A stretch of 64,000 bases of DNA from Abditibacterium sp. (lineage in GTDB: Bacteria > Armatimonadota > Abditibacteriia > Abditibacteriales > Abditibacteriaceae): contig JAUJNG010000019.1 in assembly GCA_030448265.1 (NCBI GenBank), positions 3,036 through 67,035 on the forward strand, given 5' to 3'. A program made the translations under genes and the position numbers. Under the pieces are notes generated by a model that saw nothing but the letters and a program-made list of their open reading frames with translations, ran no database searches and was not told where the DNA came from. Numbering within the stretch: position 1 is the stretch's first letter; every line of letters begins with the position of its first letter. Positions 8,102 to 15,429 of this stretch are shown in pieces.

Positions 8102-8545
8102 ATGGCAGACATTCTGAGTCGCGGCGACATCATTAATTCGGTGGCCGCCCAGGTCGATATGCCCCAGGCCAAAGTTGACAGCGTCATCAAGGCCTTCGAG
8201 GGCGCTATCGCGCGTCACATCGGCACCGGCGGCGAAATCCGTATGGCCGGTTTCGGCACCTTCAAAACCACGCAGCGCGCCGCGCGCACCTCGCGCAACC
8301 CGCGCACCGGCGATCCCGTCCAGGTGCCCGCGCGCACCGCGCCCAGCTTCAAAGCGGGCAAAGCGCTCAAAGATGCTGCCAATACGTTGTCGGGCGGCGG
8401 CAAAAAAGCGTCCGCGAAAGCTGGTGCCAAGGCTCCGGCCAAAGCTGCTGCTAAAGCCCCCGCGAAAGCCGCAGCCAAAGCACCCGCCAAAGCTGCTGCG
8501 AAAGCTGCTCCCGCTAAAGGCGCAGCCAAAGGGAAAAAGAAGTAG
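8102..8545 (+). CDS. HU-family DNA-binding protein with Lys/Ala/Pro-rich C-terminal tail
   Basis: Residues 1-95 form a standard HU/IHF fold: helical N-terminus, then GEIRMAGFGTFKTTQRAART, then RNPRTGDPVQVPARTAPSFKAGKALK for the DNA-binding arm. The remaining 50 or so residues are a low-complexity tail of AKAPAKAA-type repeats ending GAAKGKKK, like the histone-H1-like tails of some actinobacterial and planctomycete HU proteins. Such tails are known to add DNA affinity and condensation. The gene has its own promoter and terminator and appears monocistronic. Confidence 0.93.
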   Translation: MADILSRGDIINSVAAQVDMPQAKVDSVIKAFEGAIARHIGTGGEIRMAGFGTFKTTQRAARTSRNPRTGDPVQVPARTAPSFKAGKALKDAANTLSGGGKKASAKAGAKAPAKAAAKAPAKAAAKAPAKAAAKAAPAKGAAKGKKK

Positions 8546-8561
8546 GTCGTTGAGACAAGCG

Positions 8562-8592
8562 AAAAGCCGTTCCACACTGTGGAACGGCTTTT
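8562..8592 (+). terminator. Rho-independent terminator of the HU gene
   Basis: The arm AAAAGCCGTTCCACA is followed, after a single C, by its complement TGTGGAACGGCTTTT and further T residues. It begins 16 bases after the HU stop codon. Confidence 0.9.
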
Positions 8593-8639
8593 TGTTTGGA
8601 TTTCTATGGCGCCGATTTCTAACCGGAAGCTATTGATGT

Positions 8640-8750
8640 TTGAGAATCTAATCCGCAAGTTCGTAGTAGCGCCGCGAGGCGCGTTTGGGCCAGAGTGACA
8701 ACAAACGCGCCTCGCGGCCGCTACTACGAACTTGAGGATTAGATTCTCAA
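8640..8750. repeat. Long inverted repeat, single copy in window
   Basis: Arms of about 48 bases at 8640-8687 and 8702-8750 begin TTGAGAATCTAATCCGCAAG and end with the complement CTTGAGGATTAGATTCTCAA, separated by 14 bases. It lies between convergent HU and the DnaJ-like fusion gene, together with a second palindrome at 8759-8898. Confidence 0.9.
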
Positions 8751-8758
8751 AGGTCAAA

Positions 8759-8898
8759 AGCATCCGTCGGGGGGCCTGCGGCCTTGGGGGCTTCGCACCC
8801 CCTCGTGACGCGAATCGCCACGTTTGAGACGGCGCGACCACCTTGCAGCGAGGACGGGTGCGAAGCACCCAAGGCCGCAGGCCCCCAGACGGATGCTT
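8759..8898. repeat. Long inverted repeat, GC-rich, single copy in window
   Basis: An arm starting AGCATCCGTCGGGGGGCCTG is matched by an arm ending CAGGCCCCCAGACGGATGCT. The arms are about 43 bases with nested GGGTGCGAAGCACCC hairpins and a spacer of about 50 bases. No protein-coding signal is evident. Confidence 0.88.
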
Positions 8899-8946
8899 CA
8901 GTTTCCGGTCTTGATATTACGGCCCTCTCGCTCACGACCCGCCCGT

Positions 8947-10893
8947 TTAACCAAACCGCTTGCCCCACTCGCGCGCGATGGTTTCCACCGCCGCCGCGTT
9001 GGGACGCTCGTCACGCGGCAGGTTCTCGCGCCGCGCGCCGCGCGCGCGAAGATTGGCGCTCAGAAACGGATTGTCGCGCGTTTTGGTATTCAAGCTGATT
9101 TCGGTAGGCCGAAAACCACTTGCCAGAAACCCTTTCTGCATCGGCGCGCCGCGCAAGAACTTTTCGAAACCGGCGCGTCCCTGCGCGACTTCGAGCGGCG
9201 CTCCCACGCGCTCGATGGGGCAAAAGGGATGGTCGGCGAGCGTGGTGCGCGGCAGGTAATAAATCTCCAGGGCTTTACCCGCTTTCATCCAGCGCAGCGC
9301 GTCGCTTTCGTAGGCGATGCCCCACCAGAAACGGCCCGTCGTGCCCAGAACCAGGTCTTTGACCATCGCGCCAGTCTGGGCGGGCGCGGTGGGCGCGTTG
9401 TCCTCGAAGGCGGCCATCCAGCGCCAGAATTCGGGCTTTTGCGCGGCTTGCTGGGCGCTCAAACCGCGAGACTGCCCCCATTCGCGCGCCATCGAAACGC
9501 GGGCCAGTGAGCCGGTGGAAGCGGTCTGCGGATTGGCGATGCCCAGATGACCCCGCGCGCCGGTGGGGACGGCTTCGCGCAACGCGCCCCACGAGGTGAT
9601 TTGATGATTGGGGAAACGGCGGCGCAGTTCGGCACCCCTCTCGGTGCGCGCGATGAGAACCATCGGGGTTTGCACGAGGGATTGGCCCGAAGCGATGTTT
9701 TCGCGCTTGAGACGCGGCGCCAGAGCGTTGTAACGTTCGGCCCACAAAGAGGCGGCGGGAATCCACGCATCGGGCATCTGGCCGCTCGTGCCCAGGGCGC
9801 GGCGCAGTCCGCCGCGCGAATCGACGGGCTGCACCACGATGTCGAAATTTGCGCCTTCGGGCGTGTTTTCCCACGCGGTTTCGGCGCGCAGCAGCGCGCT
9901 TTCCATTTCCGAAGCCACCGCCACGAAAATCGGCGTTCGCGGCGCACTGGTCGCAACGGCGGGCGTCACACCAAAACGTTGAATCACGATGAAAAGCGTG
10001 ACGCCAACACCCGCGACCAGGAAGTTCATCGAGGTGGGCGACATCAAACGTTTGCGCCCCACGCTGTCAACATCGCCCACCGAAAAGCGCGACACCGGCC
10101 CTTTCCCACGGGGATTTTTCGCGCGCGGAACCACCAGCGAGCCATCGCCGACATTGGGAGTGGGAACAGTGAAACCCGCGATGTGGGGATTGGAGTCGCG
10201 GCGGCGGCGAATCGCGGCGGCTTCCTGCGCCGTGATGACTTGGAGGCGCACCGGTTCACCTTTGGGCTGCACCGTTTCGACGCTCGGCTCCTCGCTGGGC
10301 GCGATGGCAGGCTGAGGCTGCGCTTCCACAACGGGAAGCGCGGGCAAAGGCACCGCAACCGATGGCGCGTCTTTGGGGGGCGCCGTCCATTGCGCCGGTT
10401 CGGGCGGCGCCTGGGCGACTTCGGGAGCCGCGACGGGTTCGGCTTTGCTCCACACGGCCTGCGTTGGCAAAAGTTCGAGTTCCGTGCCCTGCATCGCACA
10501 TTCCACGACTTCGCGCGCGGCGTTGATGTCGTCCTGAAGGCGCTGGGGCAGCACGTTGTCGCCCTCGGCCACGAAGTCGGCGCCGCGCATCGAGGCGATA
10601 AAGGCGACGTAAGACTGCGCCGAGGGGTCGGCGTTGGAGTGCAAAATGTGCTGGCGGTCGTATTTGGCGCGCCATTCGGGATCGAGCAAAACGCGGCGGC
10701 ACTGCGGCAAAACGCGCTCGACCAAAACCTGCGAGTAATGGCGGCGCGCCAAATCGCGGTGATCGGAATTGGCGGCGGCTTCGGAATACACCTTGCCGAT
10801 GCGTTTGCGAATCGCGTCTTCAGTTGCGCCGACAGGCACGTCGAGCAGGGCGTAAAAATCCAGCCACTGGCCATCAATGGGAAGCGTCATCAT
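8947..10893 (-). CDS. DnaJ-like N-terminus fused through one membrane helix to a periplasmic solute-binding-like domain
   Basis: The protein has 648 residues. Residues 8-85 resemble a J-domain (LDFYALLDVPVGATEDAIRKR to RRVLLDPEWRAKYDRQHIL), but the HPD loop is replaced by NSDHRD, so Hsp70 stimulation is doubtful. A long Pro/Ala/Glu linker follows. One hydrophobic helix lies at residues 289-308 (MNFLVAGVGVTLFIVIQRFG). Residues 320-648 resemble an extracellular solute-binding protein of the molybdate/iron class (IFVAVASEMESALLRAETAW, MVLIARTERGAELRRRFP, GIANPQTASTGSLARVSMA). A cytoplasmic N-terminus and an external binding domain are inferred. No permease genes adjoin it. Confidence 0.75.
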   Translation of the reverse strand: MMTLPIDGQWLDFYALLDVPVGATEDAIRKRIGKVYSEAAANSDHRDLARRHYSQVLVERVLPQCRRVLLDPEWRAKYDRQHILHSNADPSAQSYVAFIASMRGADFVAEGDNVLPQRLQDDINAAREVVECAMQGTELELLPTQAVWSKAEPVAAPEVAQAPPEPAQWTAPPKDAPSVAVPLPALPVVEAQPQPAIAPSEEPSVETVQPKGEPVRLQVITAQEAAAIRRRRDSNPHIAGFTVPTPNVGDGSLVVPRAKNPRGKGPVSRFSVGDVDSVGRKRLMSPTSMNFLVAGVGVTLFIVIQRFGVTPAVATSAPRTPIFVAVASEMESALLRAETAWENTPEGANFDIVVQPVDSRGGLRRALGTSGQMPDAWIPAASLWAERYNALAPRLKRENIASGQSLVQTPMVLIARTERGAELRRRFPNHQITSWGALREAVPTGARGHLGIANPQTASTGSLARVSMAREWGQSRGLSAQQAAQKPEFWRWMAAFEDNAPTAPAQTGAMVKDLVLGTTGRFWWGIAYESDALRWMKAGKALEIYYLPRTTLADHPFCPIERVGAPLEVAQGRAGFEKFLRGAPMQKGFLASGFRPTEISLNTKTRDNPFLSANLRARGARRENLPRDERPNAAAVETIAREWGKRFG

Positions 10894-11109
10894 CTCAATT
10901 CATCCTTGGGCGGCGCAGCCAAAGCCAAAAGCGGCGACACGGTTCTACTATTCAACAACTTTTCTGCCACGAATTTTCGGGGTTTTGAGCAAGGCGGGAA
11001 CGGAGAATTGAATAACTGTGATTGAAATGGACGAAAATGACGATCTTGGAGCGAGAATTCTGCTCTGCTGGGAGATTTAAGATGCCAGGGGGAACGCGAC
11101 GGGTCGGTT

Positions 11110-11475
11110 TCAGGCGAGTTTTTTGACTTCCTCAACGGCCTGCTTCAGAGAGACGTTGTGAAGTTCACGGTGCATCCTGATCGCTAAAATTTTATGTCCG
11201 GCTTGCAAAACTCGGCGCACATCCTCGTCTGTCACTTGACCTTGGGGATAAATGCCTTGTTGCCGGAGCAGAGTAATTTGCGCCTGGACACGCTCCTCAG
11301 GTGAAGGCGAAAGCAGAAGAGACACGGCCAGAACAACGCTGAGAAGCGCCAACACGCCCAGAAGAATGTCGGCAGTTCGCCAGCACAAAACCAGCATGAA
11401 GAGGCCGGCGATAAGTTGCACTCCCTGCCAAAACCTGGCGTTGGCCTTCATAACTTTCGATTTTATATCCGGCAT
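11110..11475 (-). CDS. Small membrane protein with a ribosomal L7/L12-like C-terminus
   Basis: The protein has 121 residues; a second start at residue 9 (MKANARFW) is possible. Two adjacent hydrophobic helices span about residues 17-55 (LIAGLFMLVLCW, LGVLALLSVVLAVSLLL). After a charged segment, the C-terminal stretch HKILAIRMHRELHNVSLKQA-VEEVKKLA resembles the helix-turn-helix of the bL12 C-terminal domain, a fusion seen in some uncharacterised bacterial membrane proteins. The function is unknown. Its neighbours do not suggest a pathway, and composition is slightly less GC-biased than the flanking genes. Confidence 0.65.
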   Translation of the reverse strand: MPDIKSKVMKANARFWQGVQLIAGLFMLVLCWRTADILLGVLALLSVVLAVSLLLSPSPEERVQAQITLLRQQGIYPQGQVTDEDVRRVLQAGHKILAIRMHRELHNVSLKQAVEEVKKLA

Positions 11476-11518
11476 TTAAGCGTCGCAACTGCGGCCAATG
11501 CTGGTGCAGTGGGCCACT

Positions 11519-11962
11519 TTATGATGGCTTGGAGTCAGGGTCAATCCCGTCTGTGAGTAAGTCAGCGCGCAAATCTTCAACATACTGCTTTGCCCACTCT
11601 GCAAAATTCGATTCAATAACACCTGTGGCTTTTGAGTCCACTGCATCGTAATCCACGAACCATACAGGTGCCAATTCATCACGCAAGTCGATGGCGTAAC
11701 TGGCAGAACAAAGTGAGTTGCCAATAAAAAACAAATAATCTGGCCAAGCATTAAAATGCATGACCCAAAGAATAAATCGCCTGTTCCTTGATGTATGACA
11801 TTGCTTGTTCCGTTCGATTATTCCCCCAGGACTATCCCATAAGTCAGTATGCTCATTCCCTGTTAAATAGCGCAACGGATAGTTTGTCATGAACTCTCTG
11901 TAAATGCGCGGTAAGAGGATGTTTAGCTCTATCTCTATTTTGTCCAAATCATTTTTAGTCAT
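11519..11962 (-). CDS. SMI1/KNR4 (SUKH) family protein
   Basis: This 147-residue protein has the SUKH fold signature: an N-terminal helix then ELNILLPRIYREFMTNYP, followed by strands ending in WPDYLFFIGNSLC and a C-terminal FAEWAKQYVEDL helix. Many stand-alone bacterial SUKH proteins are immunity proteins for polymorphic toxins, but no toxin gene is nearby. Base composition is clearly more AT-rich than pheT beside it, which suggests acquisition. It could be an orphan immunity gene; this is inference. Confidence 0.75.
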   Translation of the reverse strand: MTKNDLDKIEIELNILLPRIYREFMTNYPLRYLTGNEHTDLWDSPGGIIERNKQCHTSRNRRFILWVMHFNAWPDYLFFIGNSLCSASYAIDLRDELAPVWFVDYDAVDSKATGVIESNFAEWAKQYVEDLRADLLTDGIDPDSKPS

Positions 11963-12022
11963 TGTGATTTGTAGGCTGTAGCCCCTGTCTGTGAAGCGCT
12001 AAACCAATCTATTGTCCATTTT

Positions 12023-14047
12023 TCAAGCGCGCAACCGCGCCCCAAGCTGCCCCTGCTCGCTCATTATCTGCGCCATCGCGCTTTCGACTTCGCCCTCGGA
12101 AAGCGTGCGGTCGAAAGCGCGAAAACGCAGCGCGAGGGCGATAGATTTGGCATCGGCGGGGATATTCGGCCCTTGATAAACGTCGAAAATGCGCGCGCTT
12201 TCTAAAAGCTGCCCACCGCCGCGCCACGCCGCATCGACGAGGGTGCCCGCCGCCACGTTTCGCGGCACGACGAGCGCCAGGTCGCGCTCGATGGCCGGAA
12301 AGCGCGAAAACGGCCTGTATTGACGCACCAGGGAAACGTGGCGCACCAGGGCGTCGAAGTCGATTTGCGCGATGTAGGCGCGCTGTGACAACTCGAAGTC
12401 CGCCGCGACGCGGGGATGAATTTCGCCCAGCACGCCGAGTTCCTCACCGCCGAGCGCCAGACTCGCGCAGCGTCCTGGATGAAACGCGGGGTGTGTGGCG
12501 GGCCATAGAAGCGGAGTCGGGGCGCCGAATTCACGCAGCACGTTCTCCACAATCGCTTTGAGCGCGTAAAAATCGACCGGAGCCGCCGTTTCCTGCCAGT
12601 GCGGAGCGGGCGGCGCGTCAGAGAGCGCGAGGCCCAGCATCCGTTTTTCATCGGCGAGTTCGCCCGCGCCTTTGGCGAGATAGACGCGGCCTAACTCGAA
12701 GCCGCGTAGACGCCGCCCACGATTGCGTTTCAAGGCTTCCAACAGAGAGGGCACCAGCGAAGTTCGCAGCAGCGTGTAGTCTTCGGAAAGCGGATTGCGG
12801 AGCCGCACCGCGCCGTCCACATCGACTCCGGCGCGCTCGTGCGTCGCCTGATTGGAGAGCGAATACGAAGAAAGCTCGGTCAGCCCGCAGCGCAGTCCCG
12901 CCGAGCGCGCGCGGTCTTCCAGACGGCTGGCAAGCGGTCTTCCCGCCGAAGTATTGGTTCCGGCGTGGAGCGTGGTGGGCACGCGGTCGTAGCCGTAGAG
13001 CCGCGCGATTTCTTCGATGAGGTCGATTTCGCGCTCGATGTCGCGGCGATGCGTGGGAATCGCGGCGCGCAGATTTCCCTCGACTTCCGCCACCTTGAAA
13101 CCAAGCCGCGAAAGCAAATTTTTCTGGGTTTCGACGGGAATTTTTAGCCCCAGAATCGCGTTGCAGCGTTCGGGGCGCAGAGTCACAATCGCTTCATTGA
13201 TGGGCGACAGGTAACGGTCAACCGCGCCCGCCGCGACTCGTCCGCCCGCGATTTGCGCCAGCAACTGCGCGGCGCGGTCGGCGGCGCGGCGGCAGCCGTT
13301 GGGATCGACCCAGCGCTCGAATCGCTTGCTCGCCTCGGTCGCAAAACCGAGCAGATGCGCGCCGCGCCGCACCCTTTGAGGCGTGAAATGCGCGCTTTCC
13401 AACAAAATGTTGACAGTTGAAGCCGAAACTTCGCTCTCGGCGCCGCCCATCAAGCCCGCAATCGCAATCGGGCCGCTTTGGTCGCAAATCGTCAGAATCT
13501 CGCCCGATAATTCGCGCTCGTTTTCATCCAACGTCGTCAGTTTCTCGCCATTTTGGGCGCGGCGCACGATGATTTTTCCGCCCGCGATTTTATCGAAATC
13601 GAAGGCGTGAAGCGGCTGCCCCCACTCCAGCATGACGTAGTTGGTGACATCCACGACGTTGTTGATGGGCCGCACACCGCAATCCAGCAAACGCCCTTGC
13701 ATCCACTCCGGCGACGGCCCAATCGACACGCCCTCGACCAGACGCGCCACATAGCGCGGGCAATCGGCGGGATTTTCGATTTCAACCGACACGCGGCCTT
13801 CGATGGCTGGCCCGTCTTCCTCGACATCGGGCGAGGGCGCGCGAAACCGCGCTTCGGTCATGGCGGCGATTTCGCGCGCGATTCCGGTCGCGCACAGCCA
13901 GTCGCCGCGATTGGAGGTCACTTCGAGTTCAAAACGCTCGTCGTCGCGCGATTCGATGCCCAAACCCGCCATCAAAAGCGTGTTTTCCAGCTTGTCTAAA
14001 GGCGGCAGGGCGACGAATTCGCCCAGCCATTCGGCAGAAATTCTCAT
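12023..14047 (-). CDS. pheT: Phenylalanine--tRNA ligase beta subunit, short form
   Basis: The 674-residue beta chain of PheRS begins MRISAEWLGEFVALPPLDKL. The frame stays open another 12 codons upstream, but these lie in a dispersed repeat and are not conserved. B3/B4 core motifs are clear (EVTSNRGDWLCATGIAREIA, NNVVDVTNYVMLEWGQPLHAFD), as are the B5 DNA-binding-like domain and the C-terminal FDX-ACB domain (RQYRPFSRFPAIERDLALVV to AFDRTLSEGEVE). The N-terminal EMAP/OB tRNA-binding domain of about 110 residues found in most bacterial PheT is missing, since LMAGLGIES runs straight into FELEVTSNRGDWL. pheS lies upstream across a family A repeat. Confidence 0.95.
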   Translation of the reverse strand: MRISAEWLGEFVALPPLDKLENTLLMAGLGIESRDDERFELEVTSNRGDWLCATGIAREIAAMTEARFRAPSPDVEEDGPAIEGRVSVEIENPADCPRYVARLVEGVSIGPSPEWMQGRLLDCGVRPINNVVDVTNYVMLEWGQPLHAFDFDKIAGGKIIVRRAQNGEKLTTLDENERELSGEILTICDQSGPIAIAGLMGGAESEVSASTVNILLESAHFTPQRVRRGAHLLGFATEASKRFERWVDPNGCRRAADRAAQLLAQIAGGRVAAGAVDRYLSPINEAIVTLRPERCNAILGLKIPVETQKNLLSRLGFKVAEVEGNLRAAIPTHRRDIEREIDLIEEIARLYGYDRVPTTLHAGTNTSAGRPLASRLEDRARSAGLRCGLTELSSYSLSNQATHERAGVDVDGAVRLRNPLSEDYTLLRTSLVPSLLEALKRNRGRRLRGFELGRVYLAKGAGELADEKRMLGLALSDAPPAPHWQETAAPVDFYALKAIVENVLREFGAPTPLLWPATHPAFHPGRCASLALGGEELGVLGEIHPRVAADFELSQRAYIAQIDFDALVRHVSLVRQYRPFSRFPAIERDLALVVPRNVAAGTLVDAAWRGGGQLLESARIFDVYQGPNIPADAKSIALALRFRAFDRTLSEGEVESAMAQIMSEQGQLGARLRA

Positions 14048-14052
14048 GATCC

Positions 14053-14155
14053 AAATGAGCCACAGAGAACACAGAGGACACACAGAGAGGCACAGAGATT
14101 TTTCAATTCAATTCCTCTGTGCCTCTCTGTGTGTCCTCTGTGTTCTCTGTGGCTA
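14053..14155. repeat. Inverted repeat, family A copy 2 (pheS-pheT gap)
   Basis: Arms rich in CACAGAGAACACAGAGGACA and the complement TGTCCTCTGTGTTCTCTGTG surround a short AT-rich loop. It fills the whole space between pheS and pheT and ends 6 bases from the pheT start, leaving no room for a separate ribosome-binding site outside the hairpin. Confidence 0.92.
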
Positions 14156-14159
14156 AAAT

Positions 14160-15167
14160 TCAAAATTGCTCCAGGAATCGCAAATCGTTTTCGTAAAAAA
14201 GCCGCAAATCATCGATGCCGAATTTAATCATCGCCAATCGCTCGATGCCGAATCCAAACGCGAAACCGGTGTATTTTTCGGGATCGACGCCCACGTTTTC
14301 CAAAACTTTGGGATGAACCATGCCGCAGCCGCCCAGTTCGAGCCATTTGCCGTTGAACAAAACATCGAATTCGGCGCTCGGCTCGGTGAAGGGGAAAAAG
14401 TGGGGGCGAAAACGGCTTTGCACGCCGCCGCTTCCTGGCGCGGCCTCGAATAATTGCGCCAGAAATGTGGAAAGCGTGCCCTTCAAATCGCCGAACGTGA
14501 CGCCCTCGGCAACGCACAAGCCCTCGACCTGCTGGAACATGGCGCCGTGCGTCCTGTCAACGGCTTCGCGGCGATAAACCCGTCCTGGCGCGATGATTTT
14601 GACCGGCGGCTGGCGCGATTCCAAAACGCGAATTTGAACCGAAGAGGTTTCGGTTCGCAGCACCACGTCGTCGGAAACGTAAAGCGTGTCGCGCTCGTAG
14701 CGCGCCGGATGGTCGGGGCCGATGTTGAGCGCGTCGAAGTTGTAATACACGCTTTCGACTTCCGGCCCTTCGACAACCGAAAAGCCCAGATTGGAGAAAA
14801 TTCGCACGATGTCATCGAGCGTCTGGGTGAGCGGATGGCGGCGCCCGAAATCGATGTCGGGCGCGGGCAGCGTGACATCAATGGTTTCCCCCGCGAGTTT
14901 TTGATCGAGCTGCGCGCTCAGGATTTCAGTCTTGCGCGCGTCAAAGGCGCTTTCGAGGCGGGTTTTGACTTCGTTGACCAGTTGGCCGATGCGCGGGCGC
15001 TCTTCGGCGGGAACGGCTCCCATGCCGCGCAGAATTTGAGTTAAATCGCTTTTTTTGCCGAAAAACGCGACGCGCGTGGTTTCGAGTTCGGCGGAGTTGG
15101 AAAGGTGAGAAATCGCGCTTTGGGTTTGCGTTTCGAGTTGTTGGAGGCGCGTTTCGAGATCGGACAT
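14160..15167 (-). CDS. pheS: Phenylalanine--tRNA ligase alpha subunit
   Basis: The 335-residue catalytic chain of PheRS charges tRNA-Phe. An N-terminal coiled coil (MSDLETRLQQLETQTQ) is followed by class II motifs, including ETSSVQIRVLESRQPPVK, FHQ-like AMFQQVEGLCV, and the terminal motif 3 block GFAFGFGIERLAMIKFGIDD. The start at 15167 is chosen because it begins the coiled coil; the frame extends a further 15 codons without similarity. The C-terminal LRFFYENDLRFLEQF-type end is intact. It forms an operon with pheT. Confidence 0.95.
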   Translation of the reverse strand: MSDLETRLQQLETQTQSAISHLSNSAELETTRVAFFGKKSDLTQILRGMGAVPAEERPRIGQLVNEVKTRLESAFDARKTEILSAQLDQKLAGETIDVTLPAPDIDFGRRHPLTQTLDDIVRIFSNLGFSVVEGPEVESVYYNFDALNIGPDHPARYERDTLYVSDDVVLRTETSSVQIRVLESRQPPVKIIAPGRVYRREAVDRTHGAMFQQVEGLCVAEGVTFGDLKGTLSTFLAQLFEAAPGSGGVQSRFRPHFFPFTEPSAEFDVLFNGKWLELGGCGMVHPKVLENVGVDPEKYTGFAFGFGIERLAMIKFGIDDLRLFYENDLRFLEQF

Positions 15168-15257
15168 AGAAGTTGGGCCTTGGGGCGAAGCGGGCAGTTT
15201 AGCGCGCTTCAATTCGCGCCGCTTTCAGCTCTAAAAACCCTCGCCATTCCCTGGCTC

Positions 15258-15428
15258 ATTAGACCTCTTGCAAAAGTGCCTGTCCTAAAAAGGCAGCGAC
15301 TCAAGTCACCGCAACACCAGCGCGAAGTCCGCCGGCGCGGACTGGAGACTCCCCAACCTGCGAAGGCCGGTTTCGCGTCGTTGTTGCGGTGACTTCAGTC
15401 GCTGCAAGCCACTTTTGCAAGAGGTCTA
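15258..15428. repeat. Long inverted repeat, single copy in window
   Basis: An outer arm beginning AGACCTCTTGCAAAAGTG is matched by CACTTTTGCAAGAGGTCT, with an inner pair CAGCGACTCAAGTCACCGCA / TGCGGTGACTTCAGTCGCTG. The centre carries a GC-rich GTCCGCCGGCGCGGAC hairpin. It occupies the gap between pheS and the large exported protein. Confidence 0.88.
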
Positions 15429-15429
15429 T

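Noticed and set aside
8562-8898. CRISPR-like or tandem repeat array after the HU gene
   Set aside because: These are three separate inverted repeats or terminator structures with no regular direct repeat-spacer pattern.
9547-11025. Long plus-strand open frame opposite the DnaJ-like fusion gene
   Set aside because: Shadow frame caused by high GC; low-complexity Arg/Gly/His translation, no motif.
10890-11135. 81-residue minus-strand open frame just upstream of the DnaJ-like fusion gene, with a stop overlapping its start
   Set aside because: Sequence is rich in Pro, Ser and Arg without domain pattern; codon use does not match the neighbours; probably leader sequence.
14048-14083. N-terminal extension of PheT through the family A repeat
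   Set aside because: The extra 12 residues are repeat-encoded and unlike PheT; the conserved MRISAEWL start is at 14047.
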